Under the pieces are notes generated by a model that was not told the DNA's origin, ran no database searches, and was given only the letters and a program-made list of their open reading frames with translations. From contig OX485807.1 of NCBI GenBank assembly GCA_950295325.1, positions 29,733,666 through 29,797,665 on the forward strand: a stretch of DNA of 64,000 nucleotides, in the 5' to 3' direction. How positions within the stretch are numbered: the first letter of the stretch is position 1; every line of letters begins with the position of its first letter. Both the position numbers and the translations under genes were made by a program. Of the stretch, positions 1-11,104 are shown piece after piece. This DNA is from Polytrichum commune (Eukaryota; Streptophyta; Polytrichopsida; Polytrichales; Polytrichaceae).

Positions 1-900
1 TGGAATTTTTTGACAACTTTATTACTAATTTAAACTTTTGATATGTATAACTGTGGATTTTCAATCTAAAAATATAGTCTTTGTACATGTTTCCACCGCT
101 TTGGTTTAGGGTGTAGGGTTCATCACAATTTCCATGCATCAATTAGGGCTGACGTCATGATGAGGTCAAAGTTCAAGAGCCGCGCATCGGCCTTCACTTA
201 TCTATCTCAATATCTTTTATCCATTTTCCTTTTAAGAATCGAAATTTATGTGATTGTTCATTTGTCACTAATCTCTTTTGTTTATTCACTAAATGGTTAA
301 CATCCATGCCCAATCAATCTTAAATTATTTTTTATTAACATTAAAGACTTCTCAAAGACTTATTATCTTCTATGTTCAATTTCTTTTTATTAACATTCTT
401 TTTAATTTATCCCTTATAGAATCCTAATTCTTTTGGTTGTTCAATTGTGAATCATCCCTTCTATTCATCAACAATTTTGTTAACATTTATGCCCTACCAT
501 CTTTAATTTTAATTTTCCTCACTTCTCAGTCTTAAAGACTTGTTACCTTCAATTTTTTTTTCTTATTGTTTTTTTTTTCATTTTCCATTTCTAATTTTTT
601 AAAATTTTAATCCATTGTCCATTGTTTATTTTTATTTTTACATTCTTGATTTTTGTTCTATTTTTTTTCCTTTTGAGAAAACTCATTTTTGGGTTGTTTA
701 TTTGCCAACGATCTCTTCTAATGATTAACTCTTTGGATAACATCAATGCCCTATCTATCTTAGTTTTCATTTTTCTCTCTTATGATATCTCAAAGACTTC
801 TACTCTTCAATTCTTTGTAGCTTATTTTCATTTTTATAGCCATACTAACTTTTTCTAATTTCTCTCAAAAACATATAACTCATGCATGTTTCATGCGAGG
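1..900. repeat. AT-rich degenerate tandem repeat
   Basis: Three diverged copies of a roughly 200-base segment can be followed by shared landmarks: 'gttaacatccatgccc' near 296, 'gttaacatttatgccc' near 480 and 'gataacatcaatgccc' near 737. Each is followed by an 'aaagactt' motif and a T-rich tract. The small open frame at 622-858 is low-complexity Phe/Leu/Ile and is not credible as a gene. Nothing is seen from 900 to 1057. Confidence 0.5.
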
Positions 901-1057
901 GTTTAGGGTATGGATGTACCATAGGCAAAGATTGATTATAGTTGTAATTCAGTGGTAAAAATAAGATTAACACAGTTTGAAAACATAAAAGTAGCCATTA
1001 CAATGGCTCTCCAAATTGGAGATATGATTGACTGGTTGAGAAAAACAAAACTGAGGT

Positions 1058-3389
1058 CTATTCACTAATAGCCTCATCATCCACATAAATCAAACCGTTA
1101 CCAACAAAGCTGGTGGATAGAGAAATAGAACCACCAACACAATCACTAGGGCTGGCTTGAATGTCAGTCAAGCCAATCTCAAAATCAACATCTGCATCAA
1201 CATCTAAGAATTTCAAAACACGAGGGTTATACTTCGGAGAGGCATTTGACTGGAGAGATGGAGATGCTTGTAGTGCTTGTAGCTTAGCAATTTCTTCTGC
1301 ATATGAAGGGAGTCTCCAACTCTTAGTTGGACTAGGATAGTCTCTGCAATATTGCAACATTTTAAAGAGTTTAGGCACAAGTGATATCATGGTTCTAAAA
1401 AAACTATGAATATTGACCAATAAAATAGAAAGAGTAAGCGGTACTTACTTACTCAGAGTCCTCAACACGACGCCGCTTCACTGCAGCGACCTTCTTTGGT
1501 TTCTTTGCAACTGGCACATGGGCTTGAGGAGGTGGAGGAGGTGGAGGTGGTGGAGCAATAGACATCATAGGCTGAAGAACAGCCCCAAACAACTTCTTGT
1601 CACTCTCCAGGCCCAGTACGTGCCTGCCAGTACTCTTGCAAGCACGAATAGAATTGCCTACAAAGAAATCAACAATTTGTAATAAGCAGGGTATTTTGGA
1701 AACCTGAGGTCCTTTCGAACAGTTTCTGAACTTTTCCACCACTTGAGCCAACGCACTTTGTACTTGGGCTCAACCGCTGCAGTTGCCACCATCTGCAGTT
1801 TTTCTAGTGACATCTCAACTTTGGCAGCAACGTGTGCACTATAATGCGCAATAACCTGTATGTCCAAGGAAGTAATGCATCAGCAGAGGCAAAGCTAAGG
1901 TCTTGAGTCGAAATCAAAATCCAAGTAAAATTCACTCACCTCTTCCATGAAGCCCTCCCCTACGGCTGGATTAGCAACTGATTGGGCTTTGTTGAAGTAG
2001 GTAAATAGCTCCTCCTTCTTCTTAGCAATAGCCTTGTCAACATATTCCTGGAGTCCTGAATCGCTATGCATGCTTTCATCCACCTCTTCCAAGTATAACT
2101 GCCCAGCCTCACTACCCACTTGGACTATGTCATCCTAAAGAATGAAGCACAAAATCAAAACTAAACTCTCAAATCAAGTGATTGCGGATAAGGGAGAAAC
2201 CAAAAGGAATTGAGATCCTTACACTGAAGATGAAGTTGACCATCAAATCTCTAGTAAGTGGGTACCACGTCTTCTTTGACTTCGTGAGGCATGATTTGAT
2301 TTGCTCCGGAGTAAGCATGGGCTTGAAGTACTCAATGTCATACGATCCGTATTTCCGAATACGGTGAAGAGTATGAACTAAGCTAGTCTTCACATGTGCC
2401 GTTTGATTGGACCTACACAATTGGCATGTCAGATTGCATAAATTGTGAAACGCCAAATAAGAGGATAAAAAACAATATGAGATCAATAATAAAGTACCTG
2501 TTAATATCGTGCATGGCAGTGAGGATATCTCCACGACCTCCAGCGGTATCAAGTACAACGCATTCGGGATTACCATTTTTTGAAACCCAATGTTGATCTT
2601 CAGCATAAAGAGTTTCAATCACCTCTTTCCAAGCTAAGAGCCTATGGTTACCATCATAAACAAAGAACATTGAGCCACTTAAGCCCACGAGGTCAGGATC
2701 TGATTTCAAGCAGTTTTCGAATGTATCATTTTCTTGAATCCAGCAAGGGCTCCATTGTTGTACATCCTCTTGAGAGACAACCATGATATGACCCTCGTCA
2801 TCCGTCATAGATACATAAATAACACCTGAATAGGGCTTGTACCCATACCGAAACGCTCTCATAACTTAACAACATCACATCGAAGTGTAGGTCTAACCAT
2901 AGGCATGTGAACCATCCTACACAATGGAATTCGAAGGACTGCTTTTGAGACGGGCTTCCGCCTCATACTTTCGATTACCTCATACATATTGCCATGGAGC
3001 AATGTGGCTTGCACATTGTTCCCAACCTTCGTCAGGCCCTTAACTTGCCTTCGAGCACGCTCCATAGGTGATTCAAAATGGCCTCCATCACCACTACTCT
3101 GGCCTTGACTAGAACTAGCAGGAAGATGGTGACTATGATCCCCTACCGAATCCATCCCAAGCGAAGGCTACGACTCATCACCGTTGTCGCGATCTCCACT
3201 CTCACTGGCCTCAGACTGAGAAATACGCCATACCCTTCCCTTTCCCTTCCATGGTGCAATGCCTACATCAGGCCACCCGTGCATAACCTCCAAGTCCATG
3301 GCTCCTCTACAAAGACTCCCCAAAACGCTTGTTGATGATCCACTAGTTGCAACCTCCACACCTTCACTCACAATTGACATCATACCAAT
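1058..3389 (-). pseudogene. Broken multi-exon gene with ParB-like GNHR motif
   Basis: Coding-like blocks with plausible splice sites run right to left. Block 3389-2498 starts after a 'ttttgtgcag' acceptor and ends at a GTACTT donor. Blocks 2412-2223, 2134-1940 and 1855-1704 follow, with phases that join. Less certain blocks lie near 1660-1449 (a run of nine prolines, then a basic PKKVAAVKRRR-like nuclear signal) and 1370-1058. The first block has an in-frame TAG at 3168-3170 and needs a one-base frameshift near 2860, so I call a pseudogene. The phrase VYDGNHRLLAW (about 2630-2660) resembles the GxHRxxA motif of ParB/sulfiredoxin-type folds. No function is claimed. The family is not recognised; the breaks could instead be unseen introns. 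Confidence 0.5.
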
Positions 3390-3569
3390 CTGCACAAAAT
3401 AAACTCTAAGCGGCCCCAGTCTAGGTAACAAGCAAACATCACCCCTCAAAACAGAAATCAAACAAATGCAACTCAAACACTAAACTCAACCTCTCCAACA
3501 CCCTTTAGAAACCCTCCATTAGACTAAAACTTTGTGGCCTCATGTTGCAATTTTTTTTTTAAAAATGAT

Positions 3570-4530
3570 CTTGAGGTGGTAGTCTGTCGCGCACCTCTCA
3601 CGGACTACGAAGCTTTCAACAAGGATGACTTCCTCAATACTTGCCTGAATGAAGCAAGTGAGGTGTCCATCCTGATCTACGTGAAACGTACATGCCGATA
3701 GAGTGGTCACATGTGCACATCAGACATAAAACCTGAAAGTTATACACGTCTAAAGCTGTTGGGGCTTCTAGCTCTACATCCGGATGTGGTAGTCCAACCC
3801 GACCACCACCTTTCACCACCCTCTAGAAACACTCCCTAGACTCATATTCAGAGGCCTCACATCGCAAGAACATCAAAACAAAAGAGAATCCAAAGGTGGA
3901 GGTCTGTCACGCACCTCTCCCGGACTGCAAAGCTTTCAACAAGGATAACTTCCTCAATACTTGCCTGAATGGGGCAAGTGAGGTATCCATCCTAATCTAC
4001 GTCAGACGTACATGCCAATAGAGTGGTCATGTGTGAGCATCAGACATCAAACCTGAAAGTTATGGACGTCTAAAGTTGCTGGGACTTCTAGCTCTGCATC
4101 CGGATGTGGTGGTCGGACCCGACCACCTCTTTTCACCACCCTCTAGAAACACTCCCTAGACTTATATTCAGAGGCCTCACATACCAAGACCATCAAAACA
4201 AAAGAGAATCCAAAGGTGGAGGTCTGTCACGTACCTCTCCCAGACTACGAAGCTTTCAACAAGGATAACTTCCTCAATACTTGCCTGAATGAAGCAAGCG
4301 AGGTGTCCATCCTGATCTACGTGAAACGTACATGCCGATAGAGTGGTCACATGTGCACATCAGACATCAAACCTGAAAGTTATGGACGTCTAAAGTTGCT
4401 GGGGGCTTCTAGCTCTGCATCCGGATGTGGTAGTCGGACCCGACCACCACCTTTCACCACCCTCTAGAAACACTCCCTAGACTCATATTCAGAGGCCTCA
4501 CACCACAAAGACTTCCAAAAAAAAATATCA
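3570..4530. repeat. Tandem repeat A, three units of about 319 bases
   Basis: Three consecutive units begin near 3575, 3893 and 4213. Each carries the phrase 'acctctc..gact', a block 'tcaacaaggat', and ends in a GTGGTCGGACCCGACCACC-like palindrome followed by 'ctctagaaacactccctaga'. Identity between units is high by eye. The palindrome is the same one that sits in every unit of the adjacent repeat B, so the two arrays are related. Open frames inside are repeat artefacts. Confidence 0.85.
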
Positions 4531-6235
4531 AGAGGTGGTGGTCGGATCCGATCACTAGTGTCCACACCCTCTACGAACAGCGAATTTGATTTCCAGTGAT
4601 GGCCTCACATTGCAAACACTTAAAAAAATAAAAATCAAGAGGTGGTGGTCGGATCTGACCACCACCATCCACACCCTTTATGAACTGTGAATTTGACTTC
4701 AACTTGGTGCCTCACTCGCAAACACTTTAAATAAAAAATCCAGAGGTAGTGGTCGGACCCGACCACCACCATCACATATTTTACAAACCGTGAACTTGAC
4801 TTCAACTCGGTGGCCTAAGTTTACAAACACTTCAAAAAAAATCCAGAGATGGTGGTCGGACCCGACAACCACCATCCACACCCTTTACGAACCTTGAAAT
4901 TCATATCCATATGATGGCCTCACATTGCAAGCACTTCAAGAAAAAAAAATCCTAGAGGTGGTGGTCGGACCCGACCACCACCACCACACCCTTTACGAAC
5001 CGAGAAATTGATTTAGACTTGATGGCCTCACTTCGCAAACACTTCAAAAGAAAGGATCCAGAGGTGGTGGTCGGACCCCACCACCACCATCACACCCTTT
5101 ACGAACCGATAAATTGACTCCCACTTGGTGGCCTCACTTCGCAAACACTTCAAAAGAAAGGATCCAGAGGTGGTGGTTGGACCCGACCACCACCATCACA
5201 GCCTTTACGAACCGAGAAATTGACTCCCACTTGGTGGCCTCACTTCGCAAACACTTCAAAATAAATGATCCAAAGGTAGTGGTCGGACCCGACCACCATC
5301 ATCACACCCTTTACGAACCGTGAAATTGACTTTTATTTGGTGGCCTCACATTACAAATACTTCAAAAAAATAATGATCCAAAGGTGTTGGTCGGACCCGA
5401 TACCACCATCACACCTTTTACGAACCGTGAAATTGACCTCCACGTGGTGGCCTGACATCGCAAACACTTTAAAAAAGAAGATCCAGAGGTGGTGGTCGGA
5501 CATGACCACCACCATCACTCCCTTTACTAACCGTGAAATTGATTTAGACTTGATAGCCACTCTTCGCAAATACTTCAAAAGAAAAGATCCAGAGGTGGTG
5601 GTCGGACCCGACCACCACCATCACACCCTTTACGAACTGTGAAATTGACTCCCACTTGGTGGCCTCACATTGCAAACACTTCAAAAAAATAATGATCCAG
5701 AGGTGTTGGTCGGACCCGACCACCACTATCCGCACCTTTTTCAAACCGTGAAATTGACTCAAATTCGGTAGCCTCACTTCGCAAACACTTCAAAAAAATG
5801 ATCCAGAGGTGGTGGTCGGACCCGACCACCACCATCTACACCCTTTACGAACCTTGAACTTGACTCCGATTTGGTGGTCTCACTTCGCAAACACTTCAAA
5901 AAAAAGATCCAGAGATGGTGGTCGAACCCGAGCACCATCATCCACACCTTTTAATTACGAACCGTGAAATTGACTCCAATTTGGTGCCTCACTTTGCAAA
6001 CACTACCAAAAAAAAATCCAAAGTTGGTTGTCGGACCCGACCGCCACCATCCACATCTTTTACGGACCGTGAAATTGATTCCAACTTTGTGGCCTCACTT
6101 CGCAAACACTTCAAAAAAAAATCCAGAGGTGGTGGTTGGACCTGACCACCACCATCCAATACCCTTCACAAACTCTGAACATGATTCAGACTCGGTGGCC
6201 TCACTTTGCAAACACTTCCTGAAAAAATATCAATA
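4510..6235. repeat. Tandem repeat B, sixteen units of about 106 bases
   Basis: Sixteen units can be counted from their palindrome starts at about 4534, 4641, 4745, 4848, 4957, 5062, 5169, 5275, 5383, 5487, 5594, 5702, 5808, 5914, 6024 and 6127. The consensus order is: 'tggcctcacttcgcaaacacttcaa', an A-run, 'gatccagag', the palindrome (12-base arms GGTGGTGGTCGG and its complement, two-base centre), 'atcacaccctttacgaacc', then 'gtgaaattgac'. The array behaves like a satellite. Long open frames on both strands follow from the unit length and carry no conserved domain. Confidence 0.9.
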
Positions 6236-6431
6236 ACAAAATCTTACACCTCAGGTTCAGACAACATACCCTGGCTCGGTTTGAATTGCTTGGTTGTTGT
6301 CGTTGCGAGCAGCTCCTTTTTCTGCCGGCTTCCTGGGACAGCAATGGATGGACTCTAGTTGATTGGTTTGACTAGCAATACATATGGCTCCAACCTAACC
6401 TAATTGGAAATTTATAATATCAAAAACAATA

Positions 6432-6785
6432 TTAATTAATGATTGGACAATCAAATACCTGATTCTCTTCGACAATACTAAAGTCCATCGATAGTTGGAG
6501 CTCGGTCTCACACTTTGAGTGGGAAAGTAAAGTAACCTCTTGTTTGACAACTTGATTTTGTACAATCTCGACTGGAAGCTTGGCAAATTGGCTCGTTAAC
6601 GACTTGACGGTACCGTCCAAGTTTGCAAACCGCATTCTATTAGTCTCTGCATTTTTCATCCTAGCACGCCTAATCTGCTTTAAACTAGAGAATAGGGGTT
6701 TTCTCCTTCTCCTTCGCTTTGCGATCGAAGGTGTCACACCGTCCAATGGATACACGGCATGCATCTGAGATACTACCTCATTCAC
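6432..6785 (-). other. Possible exon with basic patch
   Basis: An open stretch ends at a good donor (CAG|GTATTT, about 6460) and includes a run of arginines (AKRRRRRKP) and a helical, polar tail. The apparent start is GTG, so this would be an internal exon. It lies upstream, in the minus sense, of the broken gene at 1058-3389, with the satellite arrays between, so it could be a 5' exon of the same locus. No family is recognised. The rest of 6240-7291 shows nothing else supportable. Confidence 0.25.
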
Positions 6786-7291
6786 AAACTCAGCTCATCT
6801 TTCTGCAATCTGAGAGGACTTTTATGGTGTTTTACAGCTTGTCTAAATCTCCACTACATTCCAATTTAATGTACCCCTTCAATGATTTACTTAGAATATC
6901 GCATAATTGTTATTTTCATCCTTCAAATTGCGGCCGAGGACAATCGACTTACATCTAAAACTCTTATTCTAAATTGGATAGATATTTAATTGATCCATTA
7001 AATGACGTCGGTTGTGCCTAAATTCAGTTGCCACACATTCCACACAGCTATTTATGCGTTGACATACCTTCCATCATCCTTGCCCATGAATTTTACAGCT
7101 GCTATAATAATTTTAGCAAACAGCCAATTATCCTACAAGCTTCCAAATTATCGAATTCCATTCTCATCAGCTGGTGATGCTCTAGAGTAGGCCATTATCA
7201 ATTCAATAAATGCATTGGCACGCGCCTCTCTTGATTGCCTTTCTACATAGCAATATCAATCCAGTTGAGTTGGTCTCAGTCTCTACTCGCC

Positions 7292-8826
7292 ATGGCGGAT
7301 TCAGTCTCAACCGCTGCGTTGGCTGTGCTCCGCGCCCATGGCATGGGCATTCCTCTTACCTTTCGCGTGGATGAGAACGGACATGCTTCAGTATCTAGTC
7401 AGCGTTTGAGTCTTAGATTCATTTTTCTAGAAGACACTATTAGTATTGAGGAGGAGGTTTTCGATGACCTCACGTCTGAACTAACTCACACAATTGGCCA
7501 GTTATCAATTCGTGATGAGAATGACTGTAAGATGTGGAGACTTGCTCCCGGCAGGTATAGGGTCTATGGATTGACAGATTCCCAGATGGCAGCATCTACG
7601 GAAATTCTTACCCCTAGCCGTTCATCTACGTGCACTATGCATACCCCTCTTCCTACTGATGTAAAGGTCAAGGTAGAGCCAAGACCAAAGACTCCTCTTC
7701 TTGCAAAAGTTAAGGTTGAACCGGGCACTTTTAATTCAGTCATCACCCTTTCATCAGACGACGATGACAGTCCTCACAGATCCACGCCTTTCGTTCCTAG
7801 TCCACCCAACCATTCTGGTCAGTCGAAGTCTCCTGTAGTTGTTTCAGATAAGTGTCTTCCATTGCAACCGCCTTCTTCATGTGTGTGCGTCAGTATCGTA
7901 GACTGTTTGAAAAAACTGGCTACTAGGCCAGGGAAGAAGAATCTCCTAAAGAAGCTTGACTACAGTTCCATTAGACATGAGAGAGTTGAATACTTGCCTA
8001 CAATATTTAACGGTGATGTCATGTTTGAGTTGCCTCTTGCCGGTACTTCAGCCTCGCAGACGCAAGCAAAATCTATGCAGGGCATGGATAAACGATACGA
8101 TGGTCATGTCTGGACCAAAACCATCACGACCAACATCACTAATGATATGGGTCTCTCTTTTCGGTTCTCAAGTTGTGTCGGTCACCTGCGGTGTGAGAAT
8201 AAGGAGTGCGTCTACCTGACCCGTGAGCATCGCATCTTCGAAGTGAACGAGACAGAGTTTGACGGATGTACCTTGCAAGCATTTGTTGTTGGCCAGGGTC
8301 CTCCCAAAGATTCGACTCTGGTTTGCAAGGTGTGTAAGGAACCTCCCGCTTGTCTTGCCACTTGTAGAGCTAAGATCTATTATGTATCGGGTAAGCGTAA
8401 CAACACCCGTGTTTGCATCCACCTTGGAACCCATGAGCATCCTGTTAAAGTTGGCGACTATAGAGATACGAAGGTCAAAATTAGTAGCCTCATCAAAGAT
8501 CAGATCGAGAAGACTCCACATGCCACGAAGAATGCAGTTGTGTTGGAAGCAAGTAAGATGCTTGTTGGCAACTACTTGTTGATGTCCGAGGACGATCCGC
8601 CAAAGACGCTTACTTTTGAGGAACTCGTTCCGGTGCTTGACCGATGCAAGGACATGGCCTCGCCCAACATCCGGAATAAGGTCGTCACCTTTAGATACTT
8701 GAGGAGGTATGGTGTGATGGATAGCATTACCAATTTGCGGGGTCTCAGCAACTGGGCTTTTGTGCAAAAGAACATGTTTCCCGGTCAAGGTGCAGAGCTT
8801 GACAAGGTCTTCATGTTCAAGATGTC
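7292..8826 (+). CDS. SWIM-type MULE-like transposase gene, 5' part, split by insertion
   Basis: This is the first part of one gene, continued at 19157-19785 and 19885-21369. ATG at 7292 is chosen because it sits in a strong plant context (cgccATGGcg); an in-frame TTG further up is not a credible start. The piece has an acidic, Ser/Pro-rich region with two VKVEP motifs and a VITLSSDDDD stretch (residues about 125-155). A Cys/His-rich DNA-binding-like region follows (about residues 290-390, with CENKEC, CKVCKEPP and THEHP). The frame stays open into the retrotransposon, but gene sequence stops at the target duplication (8822-8826). The family is inferred from the DDE-like and SWIM parts in the downstream exons. 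It may be a transposon itself or a domesticated gene; no terminal inverted repeats were found. Confidence 0.7.
8822..8826. repeat. Left target-site duplication ATGTC
   Basis: The five bases ATGTC precede the element's first TG and recur at 19156-19160 on the right. If the right end is taken as the canonical CA, the duplication is four bases, TGTC. Removing the insertion and one copy restores the transposase frame without a shift (…Lys-Met-Ser-Glu-Val…). Confidence 0.85.
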
Positions 8827-9159
8827 TGTCACGGTATGCGGCATCGAAGGCCGCACCGTATCCGTTGGGTTTCATCCATCTAGATTTGGATGGATGAATC
8901 TAGATGTGGAGAGGAAGGCTCCTAAGTGAGGAGCCTCCTCCTTGGCTTGGCATTCTTGCCAAGTCAAGTCTTGTGAGTTAGTGTGTGGAGAGAGCTTGTG
9001 TGAGGTGTAGATTGCATGATTTTGCAATAAATCTTGAGTTCTTCTTCCCCTACTTACACTCTTGGATTCTCCCTTGGTGGAGTGAGAGATAGCTTGACTA
9101 ATTGGTGTGCATTTGAAGAGATTTAGAGCTATTGTGAGTGTTCTACTCTCTTCCTTCTC
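8827..9159 (+). repeat. Left-end repeat X of the retrotransposon
   Basis: 333 bases starting TGTCACGG, found again at 18718-19050 with two visible substitutions (ggatgg/ggattg and gtgagt/gtgaat). It contains a short inverted pair around the first 100 bases ('catccatctagat' / 'atctagatgt'). It begins directly at the host junction, as an LTR should. What follows (9160 on) is not matched in the right end. Confidence 0.9.
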
Positions 9160-9469
9160 ACTTGGCAAGAATTGCTTCATTTTTTTTGTTTTCTTCTACA
9201 TTTTTGATATATAACACACAAGAAAAGGCGTGAGGACAAGGAGTGATGAAGTTGCGAAGTTCTGGAGAGAGAACACCGCGGATTTGCGGCGCAACAAGAT
9301 GAAGAATGCTTGTTTTTGAAGGCCACATCAAGGTGAATTGTGGTGATGAATTATTGAATTTATTACGGAATTCCTTGTTATTTTTCCGCTTGCAAGCTTG
9401 AATTCGTATCATTGAGCTTGTGTAGAGCATTCTTCATTCCAATTTGAGTTCAAGTTCATTTAAAAACAA

Positions 9470-9504
<35 letters not shown>

Positions 9505-9505
9505 A
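9470..9505. repeat. T15/A21 homopolymer junction
   Basis: Fifteen T are followed at once by twenty-one A, a perfect fold-back of about 15 base pairs. It marks the abrupt border between normal-composition DNA and the very GC-rich block that follows. Confidence 0.95.
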
Positions 9506-9910
9506 GAGGAGCCGACTCTTGGAGCCGGAGCTCCTGGTCGGTCCCGGAGTGCAGAGCTGCGGCGGCCATCCGGGCGGCACGCGGCGGCCGGCGGCCCGGG
9601 CCCGCGGCTCCCCCCCTCCTCCTTCTCCTCCCCCCCCTCGGTAACCCCCTCCCCCGGTACTTCCCTCCCGTACCTTCCTCTCTTCCCCCCCGTACCTCCC
9701 CTCTCACCTTCCTCCCTCCTTCCTCTCACCCTTCCCCCCCCTACACCTAAGCCCCTTTCCCCCCCCCCCTACACCTAAGCCCCCCCCCCAAGCCTACACC
9801 TAACCTCCCCCCCCCCAGCCTACCTGCGCCAAGCCCAGCTCCCTCCCCTCCTCTGCTGCGGTAGCAGTAGCAGCAGCAGCAGCAGAACTGCTGCAGGGGG
9901 GCAGGGGGTC
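9506..9910. repeat. CpG- and C-rich low-complexity block in the leader
   Basis: The first about 100 bases are CpG-dense (cggcggccggcggcccggg). Then a long pyrimidine tract of C-runs, T and A extends to about 9850, including three copies of 'cctacacctaa' (9741-9805). It closes with a CAG-type triplet run (cagcagcag…ctgctgc) able to fold. Composition is extreme against the surroundings. Translated open frames here (9444-9977, both strands) are Pro- or Gly/Arg-rich noise. Confidence 0.85.
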
Positions 9911-10414
9911 GATTTTTATTTTTATTTTTATATTTAAAAAAATCATTGTGTAGGTAGAGAGAGATATATATATACATGTTTATTTGTATTTTTTAATACA
10001 AATATATATGTATATGTATATATAGACAATCAACTAAGATACCAATTCTTTGGATCTAAGAGAGGTGTATCTTGACGGAGACATTCTCCATGGGTGTTGG
10101 GGGCATTCAAAATTTCAAGAGCGTGCAATTCTTGGGTTTATGAATAACAAACTTTAAGGATGGATTGAGAGCACCTTCTTGAGTTTCTTGGGGATTGTCG
10201 GAGGTTTGGTACGGAATCATTTTGTTGGGAAAGGTGGAGCATTGCGGGAGAGGTTCGCGGGGGCGTCCGGCAACACGCGGAGGGCGTGGGATTGCGGCGA
10301 ATTTGCGGCTAGCTTCATTTTCTCTTGCAACAACTTGATAGAGGTACTTGGCATAAGCGGGGGTTTGCCATTTTCTTTTGTTTACAAGAAAATTAAGGGC
10401 ATTGTTATTTATTT

Positions 10415-10550
10415 GGGGAATAGGTGTAGGATTTATTGGGGATAGGTGTAGAATTTATTTGGGGATCAATTTATTAGATTGTTGGGGATAGGTGTAGGAT
10501 TTGTTGGGGATAGGTGTAGAATTATTTGGGGATAGGTTTATATATTGTTG
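10415..10550 (+). repeat. Short tandem repeat GGGGATAGGTGTAGRATTT
   Basis: Four to five copies of a 19-20-base unit lie at about 10418, 10438, 10482, 10503 and a partial at 10525. The core TAGGTGTAG is the reverse complement of the CTACACCTA core at 9741-9805. Nothing gene-like is seen between 9910 and 11073 beyond this; the open frame at 10179-10445 has no recognisable domain. Confidence 0.8.
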
Positions 10551-11073
10551 AGAAATTGCTTAAGGGTAGAACAAATTGTGTTGAGAAATACAAATTCTGG
10601 GGACTACAAGGAGGAGAGAATTTTATGATGTAGTACTAGATGAGGGATGTGCTTATGCTATTTATTTACTTGAGCAACAGGGGCTCTATATTTTGACCAC
10701 CAACCGCAGGCGGGTGCCGGTTGGTCACAATCGCTTTGAATTTTTGCTTAAGTGTTGTGTTGGAGAAGAGGATCCAATGTTGTTCTTGCATTGTTCCTTG
10801 TATTTTGTTGTGGTACCTTCCCCCTGTGGTGGGCTTGTTGTGTTGGAGTCTTCCAACATTGCCCCAATTTGTTTGTCCTAGATTGTGATAGGGTATTGTG
10901 GGGGTGAGGTCGGATTAATGACCGACGAGACCCTTGTGTGTGCACCAAGTGGGCGGTGCTTGTTTTCCTTATGGTGAGGTGGGTTGATGACCAGCAGACC
11001 ATAAGTTTGGTGGTGTTTGCAGGTGCAGGTTGCCTTTTACCCTTCACCTTTACACCACATTAGTTTAGATTGT

Positions 11074-11093
11074 TGGCTCCAGTGACCGAACCC
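11074..11093 (+). promoter_or_regulatory. Candidate tRNA primer binding site
   Basis: TGGCTCCAGTGACCGAACCC begins with the TGG expected to pair with a tRNA CCA end and lies 11 bases before ORF1. It resembles in layout the TGGCGCC… sites of some plant gypsy elements but matches no tRNA I can name with certainty. Just upstream, 'tttacaccaca' (11050-11060) resembles the 'tttacacgaca' that ends the right terminus, which would place the end of a 5' LTR near 11060. Confidence 0.5.
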
Positions 11094-11104
11094 ATTGCGG
11101 GTTT

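Noticed and set aside
5114-6236. Several open frames on both strands in the satellite
   Set aside because: They follow the repeat period, are rich in His and Thr from the palindrome, and carry no domain.
7235-7291. Upstream in-frame TTG start for the transposase gene
   Set aside because: Non-ATG and poor context; ATG at 7292 has a strong context.
8168-8875. 235-codon minus-strand open frame
   Set aside because: Antisense shadow of the transposase exon, which has recognisable Cys/His motifs on the plus strand.
8827-8929. C-terminal extension of the transposase into the retrotransposon
   Set aside because: This reading frame is the element's end repeat, found again at 18718; the real gene continues at 19157.
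9444-9977. Pro-rich and Gly/Arg-rich open frames
   Set aside because: Translations of C-rich low-complexity DNA.
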